DNA of 64,000 nt from Streptomyces collinus Tu 365 (GTDB lineage: Bacteria > Actinomycetota > Actinomycetes > Streptomycetales > Streptomycetaceae). The notes below the pieces were generated by a model. It saw nothing but the letters and a program-made list of their open reading frames with translations, had not been told where the DNA came from and did not search any database. The stretch covers positions 8,204,170 through 8,268,169 of the forward strand of contig NC_021985.1 of the NCBI RefSeq assembly GCF_000444875.1. The letters are read 5' to 3'. Both the position numbers and the translations under genes were made by a program. This document shows, one piece after another, positions 1-9,400 of this stretch. How positions within the stretch are numbered: position 1 is the first letter of the stretch; every line of letters begins with the position of its first letter.

Positions 1-132
1 CTTGCCACCGTCGAAGGAGACGTCGCTGATCTGGACGTCCGTCTGGGTCTCGCCCGCGTAGGCACCGGGGACGACGAAGCCGGTCAGCGCCGTGACGGTG
101 CTGAGGACGGCGAGGGCGGCGCGCTTGCGCAT
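1..132 (-). CDS. Secreted protein, N-terminus only (partial)
   Basis: Runs leftward from an ATG at 132 and leaves the window after 44 codons. The visible part is a classical Sec signal peptide: basic start MRKR, a hydrophobic Ala/Leu/Val core, and a probable cut after AYA at residues 24-26. A strong ribosome site (GAAGGAGA) lies a few bases before the start. The mature protein begins GETQTDVQISDVSFDGGK, which I cannot assign. It is probably an exported protein; its function and length are unknown. Confidence 0.75.
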   Translation of the reverse strand, partial: MRKRAALAVLSTVTALTGFVVPGAYAGETQTDVQISDVSFDGGK

Positions 133-537
133 GCATCTCCTTCACGAAGAGGGAAGCGGGAGTCGCCGGGCAGGGCACGGCGGGGCAGTCGAAGCCGGTC
201 GGGGGCCGGTGACGGGTTTGATCCATTACGGGATGCGGCCTGCCGCATCCCTCGGCGGACATCGGCGTGCTGCACGCGGTGTCACCCTGCTCCCCCGGCT
301 CACGGACTGCTCGAAGTACCAAGCGCGCCTGGCCGTCCGAACGTCACCCGCTCGGCATCCGAAGCCGGGACCGCTCGGTGGCAGCCCGAGCGGTCTCCGG
401 GCCGCCGGCGTGCCCGGAAGCCCTCCGCGTCGGCATCGTGAGCACGGCCGGAGAAGCGGCACCACTACCTTCGCTACCTGGCCCCAGGCGCCTCGTGTCC
501 GGGCGAAGGCACACCTTCCGCATATGGTTTTCAGCCC
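133..537. other. No gene seen; upstream region
   Basis: About 400 bases between the divergent secreted-protein start and a transposon-like remnant. I see the upstream region of the leftward gene but no convincing reading frame on either strand: the open frames here are Arg/Pro/Gly-rich shadows. Confidence 0.5.
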
Positions 538-697
538 CTGACCACCGAGAACGCCACCCTCAAACACCGCGTCCACCAACTCACCCGCGAACACCGAACC
601 CTGCAAGAACGCCTCGAAGGCGCCCGTTCAAACCTCCGCTTCGCCGACAAACGCATCGCCGCTGGAAGCCGAACTTCTGGAGCGCCCGAAGGACTAG
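538..697 (+). pseudogene. Remnant of a coiled-coil mobile-element protein
   Basis: Translates as a heptad-like helix (TENATLKHRVHQL, then REHRTLQERLEGARSNLRF) that breaks and resumes one frame over as LEAELLERPKD followed by a stop. This looks like the C-terminal coiled coil of a small partner protein of recombinase operons (TnpC/DUF6262 type), but that assignment rests on style only. The frameshift near 665 and the missing N-terminus show that it is decayed. Its stop overlaps the end of the convergent DUF4265 gene. Confidence 0.4.
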
Positions 698-1197
698 GCG
701 CTCCAGAACGCCTCAGTACCACTGCCGACCTCGAAGTGCCACCAACCCTCGTCCTGGCCGCGGACCAGCAGCCGCTTGAGCGCCGCGAAGTCAGTGCCGC
801 TCGGCACGTCGAACGCCACCATCGGAAATTCGGCGCTGAAGACCTCGCCGCCGAGTCGAAAGTCCGAGAGGCGCTCGTGAACCTTCTCGGGGCTGCGGCC
901 CAGCGGCCCGGACGGGATCGGCACCACACGGACAGCGCAGTTCCCGGAGGTGCTGATTCGCCCGGTCGCCCAGTGCAGTCCATCGTCGTCCGTTCGGAAG
1001 CGGACGACGTCCCCTTGGGCGACACCGTCCTGGAGGAACGGGACGTTGTCCACGCGGGCAGTGTCCGCGCTGAGCCTCGTCGCCCACAGGCCCTCAGTGT
1101 CCTGCGGGAACCACCCCTCGCGAGGAACGAACCGGAACCAGACCTTGATCCGGTCCCCGACGATCTCACGCTCTGACGCACCGTTCATGGGACACAT
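694..1197 (-). CDS. DUF4265 domain protein
   Basis: A 167-residue soluble protein. Near residue 18 it reads KVWFRFVPREGWFPQDTEGL, then a GDVVRFRTDDDGLHWATG segment; these are the hallmarks of the DUF4265 family, whose members are common in Streptomyces and have no known biochemical role. No signal peptide or membrane segment. Start 1197 is preceded by GGAG; a second ATG four codons in is also possible. Length is near the family norm, so it looks intact. It is a single gene: the neighbour on its 3' side is convergent debris. Confidence 0.8.
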   Translation of the reverse strand: MCPMNGASEREIVGDRIKVWFRFVPREGWFPQDTEGLWATRLSADTARVDNVPFLQDGVAQGDVVRFRTDDDGLHWATGRISTSGNCAVRVVPIPSGPLGRSPEKVHERLSDFRLGGEVFSAEFPMVAFDVPSGTDFAALKRLLVRGQDEGWWHFEVGSGTEAFWSA

Positions 1198-1289
1198 GTT
1201 CTCCGGTGCCTGAACGTCCTCTCAGGCCAGGGTGCCCCTGGTCCCGGCCGTACGGGTCAGCGCCCCCGACCAGCCCGGGCAGTGTTGGA

Positions 1290-1690
1290 GGGTGGTCGAC
1301 GGACTGGGAGGCCAGCCTGCCGCACTACACGTCCGTAGCACGCGTCTCCGGCCTGGGCCACTACGTGCAGCGTCGCCTGTGGTGGACCTCCGCCCAGTCT
1401 GAGCGCGCACAGAACGAGCACGACCGCAGACGCCAGGAGCAGGCCGAACGGGCGGAACGGGCCGACAGAGTTCGTCGGGAGGCCGCGGACCGCCGCGCCG
1501 CACGCCAGCAGCAAGAGCTCCAGCGCAGGCAGGAACTCCAGCGGCGCCGCCAGAGGCACCTCATGCCGGCTCCCGAAGACGAAGCGACCCGGCGCGCCCA
1601 GGCACAGGAGCAGCGGCGCTTGGAGCAGGCATGGCGCCGGCAGCGCGAGCAGGAGGACTCTTTCCCTTCCCCCACACGTAGGTGGCGACC
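1290..1690 (+). pseudogene. Fragment of an Arg/Glu/Gln-rich coiled-coil protein
   Basis: An open stretch beginning around WSTDWEASLPHYTSVAR and continuing through GLGHYVQRRLWW into a long charged helix rich in R, E, Q and A. The upstream frame is not convincing and the end runs into unrelated sequence after about residue 130, so I read it as a gene fragment. Family not recognised. A cytoplasmic coiled coil is all that can be said. Confidence 0.35.
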
Positions 1691-1960
1691 AATGCCTCTC
1701 GGAGCGTCTCGCGCGCCAGCGTGTTGGCGACCATCAACGTCACCTGCGCGCGGCTGACCCGGGCGCCCCCGGTGAAGGAGTGGGGAGCCAGTGCCGAAAG
1801 CCAGGGGGTGATCCCCGGCTGTGACGCAGCTCCTGTCGCCCCCGGGGGAGGCCGCCGTACCGTTGTCCGCACCTCCCCGCCCGGGCGCGCAGTGCCCGCG
1901 ACCGGATCACCCACACCGGAACACCCAGGACAGGCGGGCATACGCACAGGACGGTCCACC

Positions 1961-2497
1961 ATGCCCACCGCGCTCTCGCCCGTCATCGCCGCCTCCGCAC
2001 GCTGGCTGCTGGCGGCCTTCCCCCCGGCCACCGGCCCACTGAACCAGGCCCTGGCCGAAGCCCAGGCAGGCCATGCGGCCACCATCGCCGCCGCCCTGCG
2101 CTACCCCACCGCGCTGGACGCCGAACTGCTGGACCTGCTCGGCCCCGGCGGCTCCGGCCGGCTGGACTTCGTCACCGGCGCCGACGCACCCCCGCTGACG
2201 GACGCCACCCACGCCTGGCGCACCCAGGTCGACGAGACCGTCGTCAGCTGGGCGGCCTGCCTGCTGGCCGACGCCGACCTCGCCGCCCTGGCCGCCGCCT
2301 GCCTGGCCGCCACCCACCACGGCCCCGACAGCGTGGGCGACGCGCGCCGGCTGACCATCCCCAGCCCGCGCGACCACCGCGCGGCCCCCCTGCTGCGCCA
2401 CCCGGACTTCCTCGGCCCGATCGCGGACCTCCACCGCGAGACCCTCCTCGGCCTCCTCGGCGCCGCCCCGGCCGTCACCGCCCCCGAACCCGGGTGA
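1961..2497 (+). CDS. Hypothetical protein, 178 residues
   Basis: Starts MPTALSPVIAASARWLL at an ATG inside a longer open frame; I chose 1961 because the upstream part is Pro/Arg-rich and lacks coding character. The protein is rich in Ala, Leu and Asp, is predicted helical and soluble, and has no signal peptide or recognised domain. Codon third positions are strongly G/C, as expected of a real gene. No clear ribosome site, so the start is uncertain. Stands alone; function unknown. Confidence 0.5.
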   Translation: MPTALSPVIAASARWLLAAFPPATGPLNQALAEAQAGHAATIAAALRYPTALDAELLDLLGPGGSGRLDFVTGADAPPLTDATHAWRTQVDETVVSWAACLLADADLAALAAACLAATHHGPDSVGDARRLTIPSPRDHRAAPLLRHPDFLGPIADLHRETLLGLLGAAPAVTAPEPG

Positions 2498-3195
2498 CCA
2501 CCGAGCCCGTACGACCCCAGGCAGCCGACAGGCAGCCGGCCACCGCCGGGCCGCCGCGGTCCGTCGCGCTCAGGGCGCCTTGCACAGAGCCGGGAAACGC
2601 GGAGCGACCCAGGGCTGGGTGGTGCCTGCTGGAGGCGCTGCCCGCCAGCCGGACATCCGCCGACGCCGCCCGGCTCCTCACCGTCCTCTGGCGCCTGTCC
2701 CTGAGGCGTACGCGTACTGTCCCTGAGGCGTACGCGTACCGCACGGAAGATGGACGCAATGCGTGCGTTCCGGATCTGACAGCAGCGTCCGCGAGGCCCG
2801 CCCGGCAGCGCCTACTCGCTCCCGGGCGAGGCCGGCGCCTGCGCCCGCCGCGTCTCTCCGCCCGGTGACCGGCGCCGCGACGGCCCGGCCTCGGCCGCTC
2901 GCCGACACCGTGGAGTGGCAGCGGGCCTCAGCGGCGCGCTGACGCGGCACGGCCGTGCAAAGTGATCCCCGCAGCCGCACCGCGACGCCGCGCTGCCCGC
3001 TGCGGCTCGGCCGGAGCAGCGGGAGAGCGCCGGGGCCGACCTGCGGCGCCTCGAGCGATCGGAGGAGAAAACGTCGGTGGGCCCACTCTCAGACCTCGTG
3101 GATCAGCTTCGCTCCGGGGCACGGGATCGAGCTGGTACGCCACGATCTGGCCGGTCCACCACTGGGCCGCGGTCCATCGCGCCCTTGGGCATGTC
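2498..3195. other. Intergenic region with a tandem repeat; no gene seen
   Basis: About 700 bases between a plus-strand hypothetical gene and the 3' end of the XRE gene. Apart from the 22-bp tandem duplication at 2696-2739 I see no supported gene. The reading frames present are antisense-type shadows. Confidence 0.5.
2696..2739. repeat. Perfect 22-bp tandem duplication
   Basis: Two adjacent identical copies (2696-2717 and 2718-2739) of a 22-base unit that starts TGTCCCTGAGG and ends TACGCGTAC. The core GTACGCGTAC is itself palindromic. Two copies only. It is probably a local slippage duplication, though a pair of binding sites is possible. Confidence 0.85.
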
Positions 3196-4392
3196 TCAGC
3201 GCGTGCTGTGGGGCCCTGCCCCTGCGTGGAGGGGGAGGGTGATGGACTGCCATGGTGGGGTCGCGGTGCCGCGGACGGTGCAGTCGTTGTCTGTGGAGGT
3301 GATGGAGCGGTAGGCCGTCGTGAGCGTGGGGTTTCGGGGTGGTAGATCCACGTCCACGGTTTGCCAGGGCGCTGTCTGCCAGGGCGCGTGGAATTGGGCG
3401 GCGGGGCCGGTTGGGGCGTTCATGGCGGTGAAGAGGAGGTCGCCTTCGGTGCACAGTGGCAGATCGCCGATGTTGATGGATTCGGTGCTGTCGCGGGGGT
3501 CCGATTCGCCCTCGATCCATGGTCCGGCGGCGGTGATTCCCCGGAAGGCATCGACCGCGGTCTGGGCAGCGGTGGCTCGCGGCCAGCGAATGATGATCCG
3601 ATCGAGCATGTCCAGCGGCTTGGCACCGACGACTGCGAAGAGCAGCAGGCGGCCGCGGTCGTTGATATGCCCGGCCGGCCGGTAGGTATTGCCGGCCGTG
3701 TCGGTCACGGTGACCGCACCCGAGCTCGCGCCGGTGAGCGCGACGGTGACGATCAGCGTTTCGCCGCGGGGGACTGCGTGCAGCACCCACAGATCGGCCC
3801 CGATGGTCGACGGCGGACCGTAAGGAGGCCTGGAGTCGTTGTTGCTGATCCGGGCGGCATAGGCAGCGCTGCTCGTGGTCCGGAAGACGCGCGGGCCGGG
3901 GCGGGACGGCAGTGCGGGTGGCGAGCCCTGATCGGAGGAGAGTGCGGTGACTGTCAACAGCGCGGTGAGCAGAGTGCCGTAGCGTGCCGCGGTGCGTTTC
4001 CGGCGTGCGTGTCCGGCCCGGTGGCCGGCTGCCTCTGCCTTTGGGGGCATGGCCGGTTCGTCTGGCGGGACGACTGAGGGATGCGGATCGTCACGGTCGA
4101 TGGGTGCCATCGCGGCGGGAGCGGTCGGCAACTCGGCGTCGGCGCGCCCCGGTCGGGCCGGCGGCAGCACATGGCGGGCAAGTCGAAGGAATTCCTCGTG
4201 CTCGTCCTCTGGCAGGCCGAGGGCCGTGGCGAGTAGCCGTACGGTTTCCCGGCGCGGCCGGGCAACCCTGCCGCGCTCGAGGTCACGGATGGCCCTAACG
4301 CTCAGTCCCGAGCGTTCGGCGAGTTCCTCCTGCGTCAGCCCGGCCCCGCTGCGCCGGGCGCGTAACAGCGCCCCGAATCCGCCCTCGCCCAT
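3196..4392 (-). CDS. XRE-type HTH protein with membrane anchor and extracytoplasmic domain
   Basis: 398 residues. An N-terminal helix-turn-helix (about 6-62, with TQEELAERSGLSVRAIRDLE) is of the XRE type. A Pro/Ala-rich linker, a basic RRKR stretch and one membrane helix (about 138-152) follow. The remaining ~245 residues should lie outside the cell and contain a beta-rich segment (TDTAGNTYRPAGHI). This architecture, DNA-binding head inside and sensor outside, suggests a one-component membrane-tethered regulator or a member of the large Streptomyces 'HTH-TM-unknown' family. I chose the ATG at 4392 because the HTH starts right after it; the frame continues upstream. Ligand and targets unknown. 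Confidence 0.75.
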   Translation of the reverse strand: MGEGGFGALLRARRSGAGLTQEELAERSGLSVRAIRDLERGRVARPRRETVRLLATALGLPEDEHEEFLRLARHVLPPARPGRADAELPTAPAAMAPIDRDDPHPSVVPPDEPAMPPKAEAAGHRAGHARRKRTAARYGTLLTALLTVTALSSDQGSPPALPSRPGPRVFRTTSSAAYAARISNNDSRPPYGPPSTIGADLWVLHAVPRGETLIVTVALTGASSGAVTVTDTAGNTYRPAGHINDRGRLLLFAVVGAKPLDMLDRIIIRWPRATAAQTAVDAFRGITAAGPWIEGESDPRDSTESINIGDLPLCTEGDLLFTAMNAPTGPAAQFHAPWQTAPWQTVDVDLPPRNPTLTTAYRSITSTDNDCTVRGTATPPWQSITLPLHAGAGPHSTR

Positions 4393-4647
4393 CACGCTCC
4401 CGCCGGATGATCTGGACCTGCGCAGGCGAGTACACCACAGGGGTATCTGCCGGGAAACTGCCGGTGCTTTCTTCCGGCCGTTCTGCCTGGTCACCACCGT
4501 GGGGGGCTCCGGATGATCGGCACCTGAAGCCCTCGGCCAGCCTTGACCGTCACCTCACCCCGGGCCGCTGCAGAGGGCACAGCCTCACAACGAGAGCGCG
4601 TCCACCACTCAGGCTGGCTCTACATCCCGGACGAAGAGGAGAAGATC

Positions 4648-5142
4648 ATGAGAAAGACACTCGGCCGCCAGGGCGTCAAGCGGGCCGCCGCCACGCTCAC
4701 CATCGTCGGCACGCTGCTGACCACCGGCGTCACCGTCGCCCAGAGCGCATCGGCCAACACCGGAGGCGGTGGCTGCCGGGACAAGGGCTACGCCGACGAG
4801 ACCTACGGCATCGCTGAGTTGCCCTGCAGATGGGGGGACGGAAGCCGCGGCATATACGGGGAGATCAACTACAAGAATCCGAACAACATCAGCATCTTCC
4901 CGTGCGCCCAACTACTCAAGGTCAACTCCGACCACACCACCACCCAGGTCGCGAACTTCGACTGCTTGGGGAAATGGCTGACTTCGAACCGGGCCGACGG
5001 GTCGATCCAGTTCAATACGAAAACCATCGGCGTCTCGAACGGCACCTACGTCGTGCAGGCCGGCTACTGGGAGTACGACCCGAACGGCAACCTGGTGTAC
5101 ATCGTGGGAGCGCAGGGCAGGCAGGTCCAGGTCTTCGGATAA
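4648..5142 (+). CDS. Small secreted four-cysteine protein
   Basis: 164 residues. ATG at 4648 with a good ribosome site (GAGGAGA) upstream. Residues 1-36 form a signal peptide ending ...AQSASA, with a cut before NTGGGG. The mature domain has four cysteines (43, 60, 86, 106), which could make two disulfides, and many Asn/Gly/Tyr residues, as in small extracellular beta-sandwich proteins. Family not recognised. It is divergent from the membrane-tethered XRE gene, which makes joint control conceivable but unproven. Confidence 0.75.
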   Translation: MRKTLGRQGVKRAAATLTIVGTLLTTGVTVAQSASANTGGGGCRDKGYADETYGIAELPCRWGDGSRGIYGEINYKNPNNISIFPCAQLLKVNSDHTTTQVANFDCLGKWLTSNRADGSIQFNTKTIGVSNGTYVVQAGYWEYDPNGNLVYIVGAQGRQVQVFG

Positions 5143-5522
5143 TCGCTTCGGGGCCACACGTCGACCGAGCACGAACGGCGGCGCACCACGGGCCCAACGC
5201 CCAAATGCCGCAGTGGTGCCGCACTGACGACCGCAACGTGCCAACTGGCCCCTGACAATCGCTGATCGAGCCGCCGGACGCAGGCCGCGTCGCGCATGAA
5301 GCGGAGCGCGGCCGCAGAGCCTCCTCGCCACGCCCGCCGGTGATGTCGCCGGCCTTCCCCGAGCACGCGCACGCTCGGGGAACGCCGGTCCACGCGCCGG
5401 TTGTGCGGGCTGAGGTCGAACTACGCCCTGGGCAATCGGTCTCGTTGGCCGAACGACCGACCGCAAGTGCGAAGTCAGGACCGTCGCGGTGGCCGAGGCC
5501 GGGGACTCAGGCGCCTCCAGTT
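5143..5522. other. No gene seen
   Basis: About 380 bases after the secreted protein. No terminator-grade hairpin and no coherent reading frame found. It leads into gene debris. Confidence 0.4.
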
Positions 5523-5630
5523 AAACGGCGAAAGAGCGACCTGGGCGACCACCGGGCACTGATCGCGGTCTCAGCCGCCTCGAATCGGTCCAAGGCAGAC
5601 CAGGACCCGTCCACGTGGCTGCCGCCGAAG
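5523..5630 (+). pseudogene. Fragment of an HNH endonuclease family gene
   Basis: One frame reads LGDHRALIAVSAASNRSK followed by ADQDPSTWLPP. This is the signature around the second half of the HNH nuclease domain in the secreted/GmrSD-like HNH proteins of Streptomyces (D-x-R-x-L-hydrophobic-AVSA-x-SNRSK-x-D-x-x-P-x-x-WLPP). Only about 30 residues survive, with no start, signal peptide or N-terminal HxxP region, so it is a relic. Confidence 0.6.
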
Positions 5631-5688
5631 GAGCAGGCTTGCCGCAGGACCGGATGCGGCACGCGCGCACGACGTCTTCGGCATACGG

Positions 5689-5790
5689 GCGACCCCCTGG
5701 CGCAATCGCGTATGGGAGGCCGATCACGTCCAGGCACCGCTGCTGATCGATGCCGGCGGGGACCTGGTGGTGCGCCCATGGGTGACCTGA
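5689..5790 (+). pseudogene. Fragment of a Mu/Tn7-type transposase catalytic core
   Basis: A 33-codon frame reads ATPWRNRVWEADHVQAPLLI and then DAGGDLVVRPWVT before a stop. W-E-A-D-H is the first catalytic-Asp region of the rve (DDE) core of Mu-like/TniA transposases. Everything on both sides is missing. A C-terminal piece of a similar transposase lies at 39931-40578. Confidence 0.55.
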
Positions 5791-6445
5791 TTCTGCGAGC
5801 GTGCCGCTTTCATCTGCGTGCGCACCGGCCGCTGGCCGAGTGCGGGAAGAGGTACTGAGAAGGACGACGGCCATCTCCCGCACCGCGACCGAACATCTCG
5901 CAGGGTAGCGGCGCGGACAGAGGGCCGCGCCGCCGACGGCTCACGTCTCGTCGCGTGGACATTGTCCTCGGCGAGCTGGTTCACGATCCGGGCTGTCGCC
6001 GAGTCGCACAGTCGAGATCCAGCCAAATCCAGGCGGGTAGGCGGGGGTTGTGTGTCGTTGTTGTGTAGGCGTCGTGTGCCGGATCGCCGTGGGGCTGGGC
6101 AGGAGTCGAGTTTCGAGGATCAACGGTCGACGGATGGGTGTTTTCGGTCAGGGCCACCTACCTCGCCTGGAACGTCTGTACGAACAGGTCGACGATTCTC
6201 TAGGGTGTGAGTCGCGCGCGGTGGAAACTGACCATTTACACGACGTGCGTGCATCAGTAAGCGACCGGGGGAACGCCGTCGCTCACGGGGGAGGGGCCGC
6301 GACATCATGCCGCCGTACCGGCCATCCGCATGCCTGAGTCTTCGCGCCTGACCAGCCGCTGATTGACCATCAGGCAGCACACGTCACCCTGCTCTTCGGC
6401 CGACCTCCGGCCCACGCCCCCCGAAGACGCAGAAAGGGATGCTTC
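5791..6445. other. Upstream region of the polymorphic toxin; no gene seen
   Basis: About 650 bases with short open frames but none with coding character I can support. The 3' part must hold the toxin gene's promoter, and an AAAGGGA ribosome site lies just before its GTG start. I could not fix -35/-10 boxes with confidence. Confidence 0.45.
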
Positions 6446-9400
6446 GTGCACCCCAAACCGTGGTTCCGCATGCCCGGAACACGAAGAGCAGGAAAATTCA
6501 CCTCCGCCGTCACCTCCGTGGCTGCACTGGCCGTAGTGGCCGGTATGGCCGTTCAGCCCGGGCTGACCCGCCTGGGCGTCGAGCCGGTGGCCGACTCCTA
6601 TCCCTGGTACGAGGACACTGCTGCCGAGCAACTGCGGCAGGACGAGTGTCTGATGGCCGACGTGCTGCGGCTCGGCGGTCCGACGATGGCCACGACCGCC
6701 CAGGACGCTCTCAACCAGCCCGCGGACAAGCTGCACACCCTGGCCGACCGGAAGCACTGGGACCAGACGCCGCTCGCCGTCGCGTACAAGAAGGACCGCG
6801 ACGCGGCGAGCAAGCAGGCCGACGACCTCGAGTCTCAACGCAGCGCGTGGGCTAAGCCGTTGGATGGCCTGGCGACTCCCGGCGGGTTCACCGTCACCGA
6901 CTTCCATTGGCCGCCCGACGGTGAGCAGAGCTTCTATAACCAGACCGGTCTGAGCAAGTGGGTCGCCGACCGGTTCTGGCAGAAGGACGACGACTTCTAC
7001 CAGGACGCCACTCCGGAGGCCGACGCCAAGACCCTCAAGGCCGTCGACGATCTCGGTACCCCGCTGTACGGCACGGACCCGGACCCCGCCGGCACGACGC
7101 AGGCTGAGTGGAACCGTGTGCTCGCCGAGCACGACGCCTTCCGATGGATGCACGGCGGGCCGGCCACGAACGCGGGAGCGGACGACGCCCGCCTCTTCCT
7201 CTCCTCCGGCGGTTTCCCGCGCAGCGCACCGCAGCCGGGCACGCCGGAGTACCGCATCGCCGTGGAGGACGTGAAGTCCCGGTTCACTGCATGCGGTTGG
7301 CGTGACCCGCTCGACCCGGACAACGTGCTGGGTGACATCACCGCCACCGCGGCCGACGAGTGGCAGCAGGAAGTCGCCTCCCAGGCCGTTCAGCGCAACC
7401 AGATCCTGGGGGCCAACAAGGACTCTGTCGATGCCCTGGCCAAGGGCGCTAAGGCGCTCAGCGACATGCTGGGCCACTCCTGGGTCGCCGATCACCTGAC
7501 CCGCTGGCAGGACTACTGGCTGCCGGGCGGCCTCGGCTGGGTCGGTGACAGTCCCACGGTCATCGAGGTGCACGCCGCGAAAGGCAAGTGCCTCGACGTC
7601 CAGGGCGGCAAGAAGGACAACGGCACACCGGTCCAGGTGTACACCTGCAACGGCTCCGCGGCGCAGAAGTGGGTGCTCTACGGCAGCGAGGACAGCCTGC
7701 ACCTGCAGAACGTCAACGCCTTCAAGTGCCTCGATGTGGCGGGGAACAACACGGCGAACGGCACGAAGATCCAGATCTCGTCGTGCAAGGACTCCCCGTC
7801 GCAGATATGGGCGTCCGAGCTGCGCGGCGCCACCAGCCTGAAGAACACGGGGACGGGCAAGTGCTTGGACATGCACACCTTCGACAACGGCAACGACGCC
7901 AAGCTGTACACGTGCAACGGCACCGACGCGCAGCAGTTCGACATCAAGCCGACCGGCCACGACGGCACGGACAAGCTCGACTACCCGGACAAGGCGCAGT
8001 TCGACAAGGCGAAGTCCGGTGTCGCCGCCGCCCAGGCCGGTGCGAAGAAGCAGCTGGCCGTGCTCAAGGCGCAGCTCGCCGTGGCGCAGAAGGCCGCCAC
8101 TACCTCGGATTCGGCTGTGCAGGCCGCCTACGGCATCGCGGACACGAGCGGCGCGCCGCGTGGCCGCGGCCTGCTGGTTGGGCAGCAGAAGGCGCAGGTC
8201 ACCAAGGGGGCTGTCGCCGCGCTGCAGGCGCTGGTGAAGGCTGGTGAGACCGCCGAGGCGGCTACCCGTGCCTCCGCCGGGGACAGTGAGACCATCGCGC
8301 AGCGTGGGCTGGCGCAGGCCGCGCAGGCGAAGGCGGAGTTCCGCAAGGAGGCCGCGAAGACGGCCGAGCTGCAGGCCAAGGCGGCCGCGGACGCGGCGAA
8401 GGTGCACCGGGACAACGCCAAGAAGGACAAGGAGACGGCGGAGGCCAAGCTCTCCGACGCGTTGAAGGCGGAGGGCGACGCGAAGGCCGCTGCGGCCGAC
8501 GCGCACGCCAAACGGCTCGCGGCGGAGGCCGAGGAGAAGACGGCCAAGGCGGAGAAGGAGAACGCCGCCGCCAAGCGGGCTGAGGCCGCCGACCACCGCA
8601 AGAACGCCGAGAGCGAGGCGACCAAGGCCAAGGACGCCAAGGACAAGGCCGAGACAGCCGAGAAGACCGCAGAGGACCGGCGCGACGACGCGGTCAAGGC
8701 CAGCGACCACGCCAAGGACATGCGCGACGACGCGTGGGACGCCGAGCAGAAGGCCGACGCGGCCCGCGCCAAGGCCGACGCCAAGGACGCCTACGCCGAC
8801 TCGCTCGACTCCGGGGACGCGGCCGACGCGGCCCGCGCCGCGGCGAACGACGCCGACAAGGCAGCCGACGATGCCGAAGCCGCCGCGACCAAGGCACGCT
8901 CCGAGGCCGACGCGGCCACGCAGGCGGCAGCCGACGCCGACGCCGCGGCCACCCGCGCCGAGGCCGCTGCCAAGCGCGCACGCTCCGACGCGGACGCCGC
9001 CCAGGCGGACAAGCTGAAGGCGGACGCGGCGGTGAAGACTGCGACCAGCGCGGTCGCCGACGCCATCAAGGCCTCCCAGGACGCCTCCGCCGAGGCCAAG
9101 ACGGCCGTCAAACTCGCCGACGAGGCCGAGCAGCACGCCAAGGACGCCAAGACCCAGGCCGATGCCGCCAATACAGAGGCCGGGAAGGCACTCGCGGCCG
9201 CAGCGAAGGCCGCCGGTTTCGCCCATGTCACCGCTCAGGCGGCGGTCGACGCGAGCAAGGCGGCGAAGCAGGTCGCAGCCCCGGCCAACGACGCCGTCCA
9301 GCTCGGCTCGGCCTACGTCGACGCCGACTCGGCGGCCGGCCTGGTCGTGCTGACCGGTCAGGCGTCGAAGACGATCGCCGACCAGCAGCAGGCCGTCGCC

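Noticed and set aside
2696..2739. CRISPR-like array
   Set aside because: Two directly adjacent copies with no spacer; simple tandem duplication. No other CRISPR-like repeat pattern was seen in the window.
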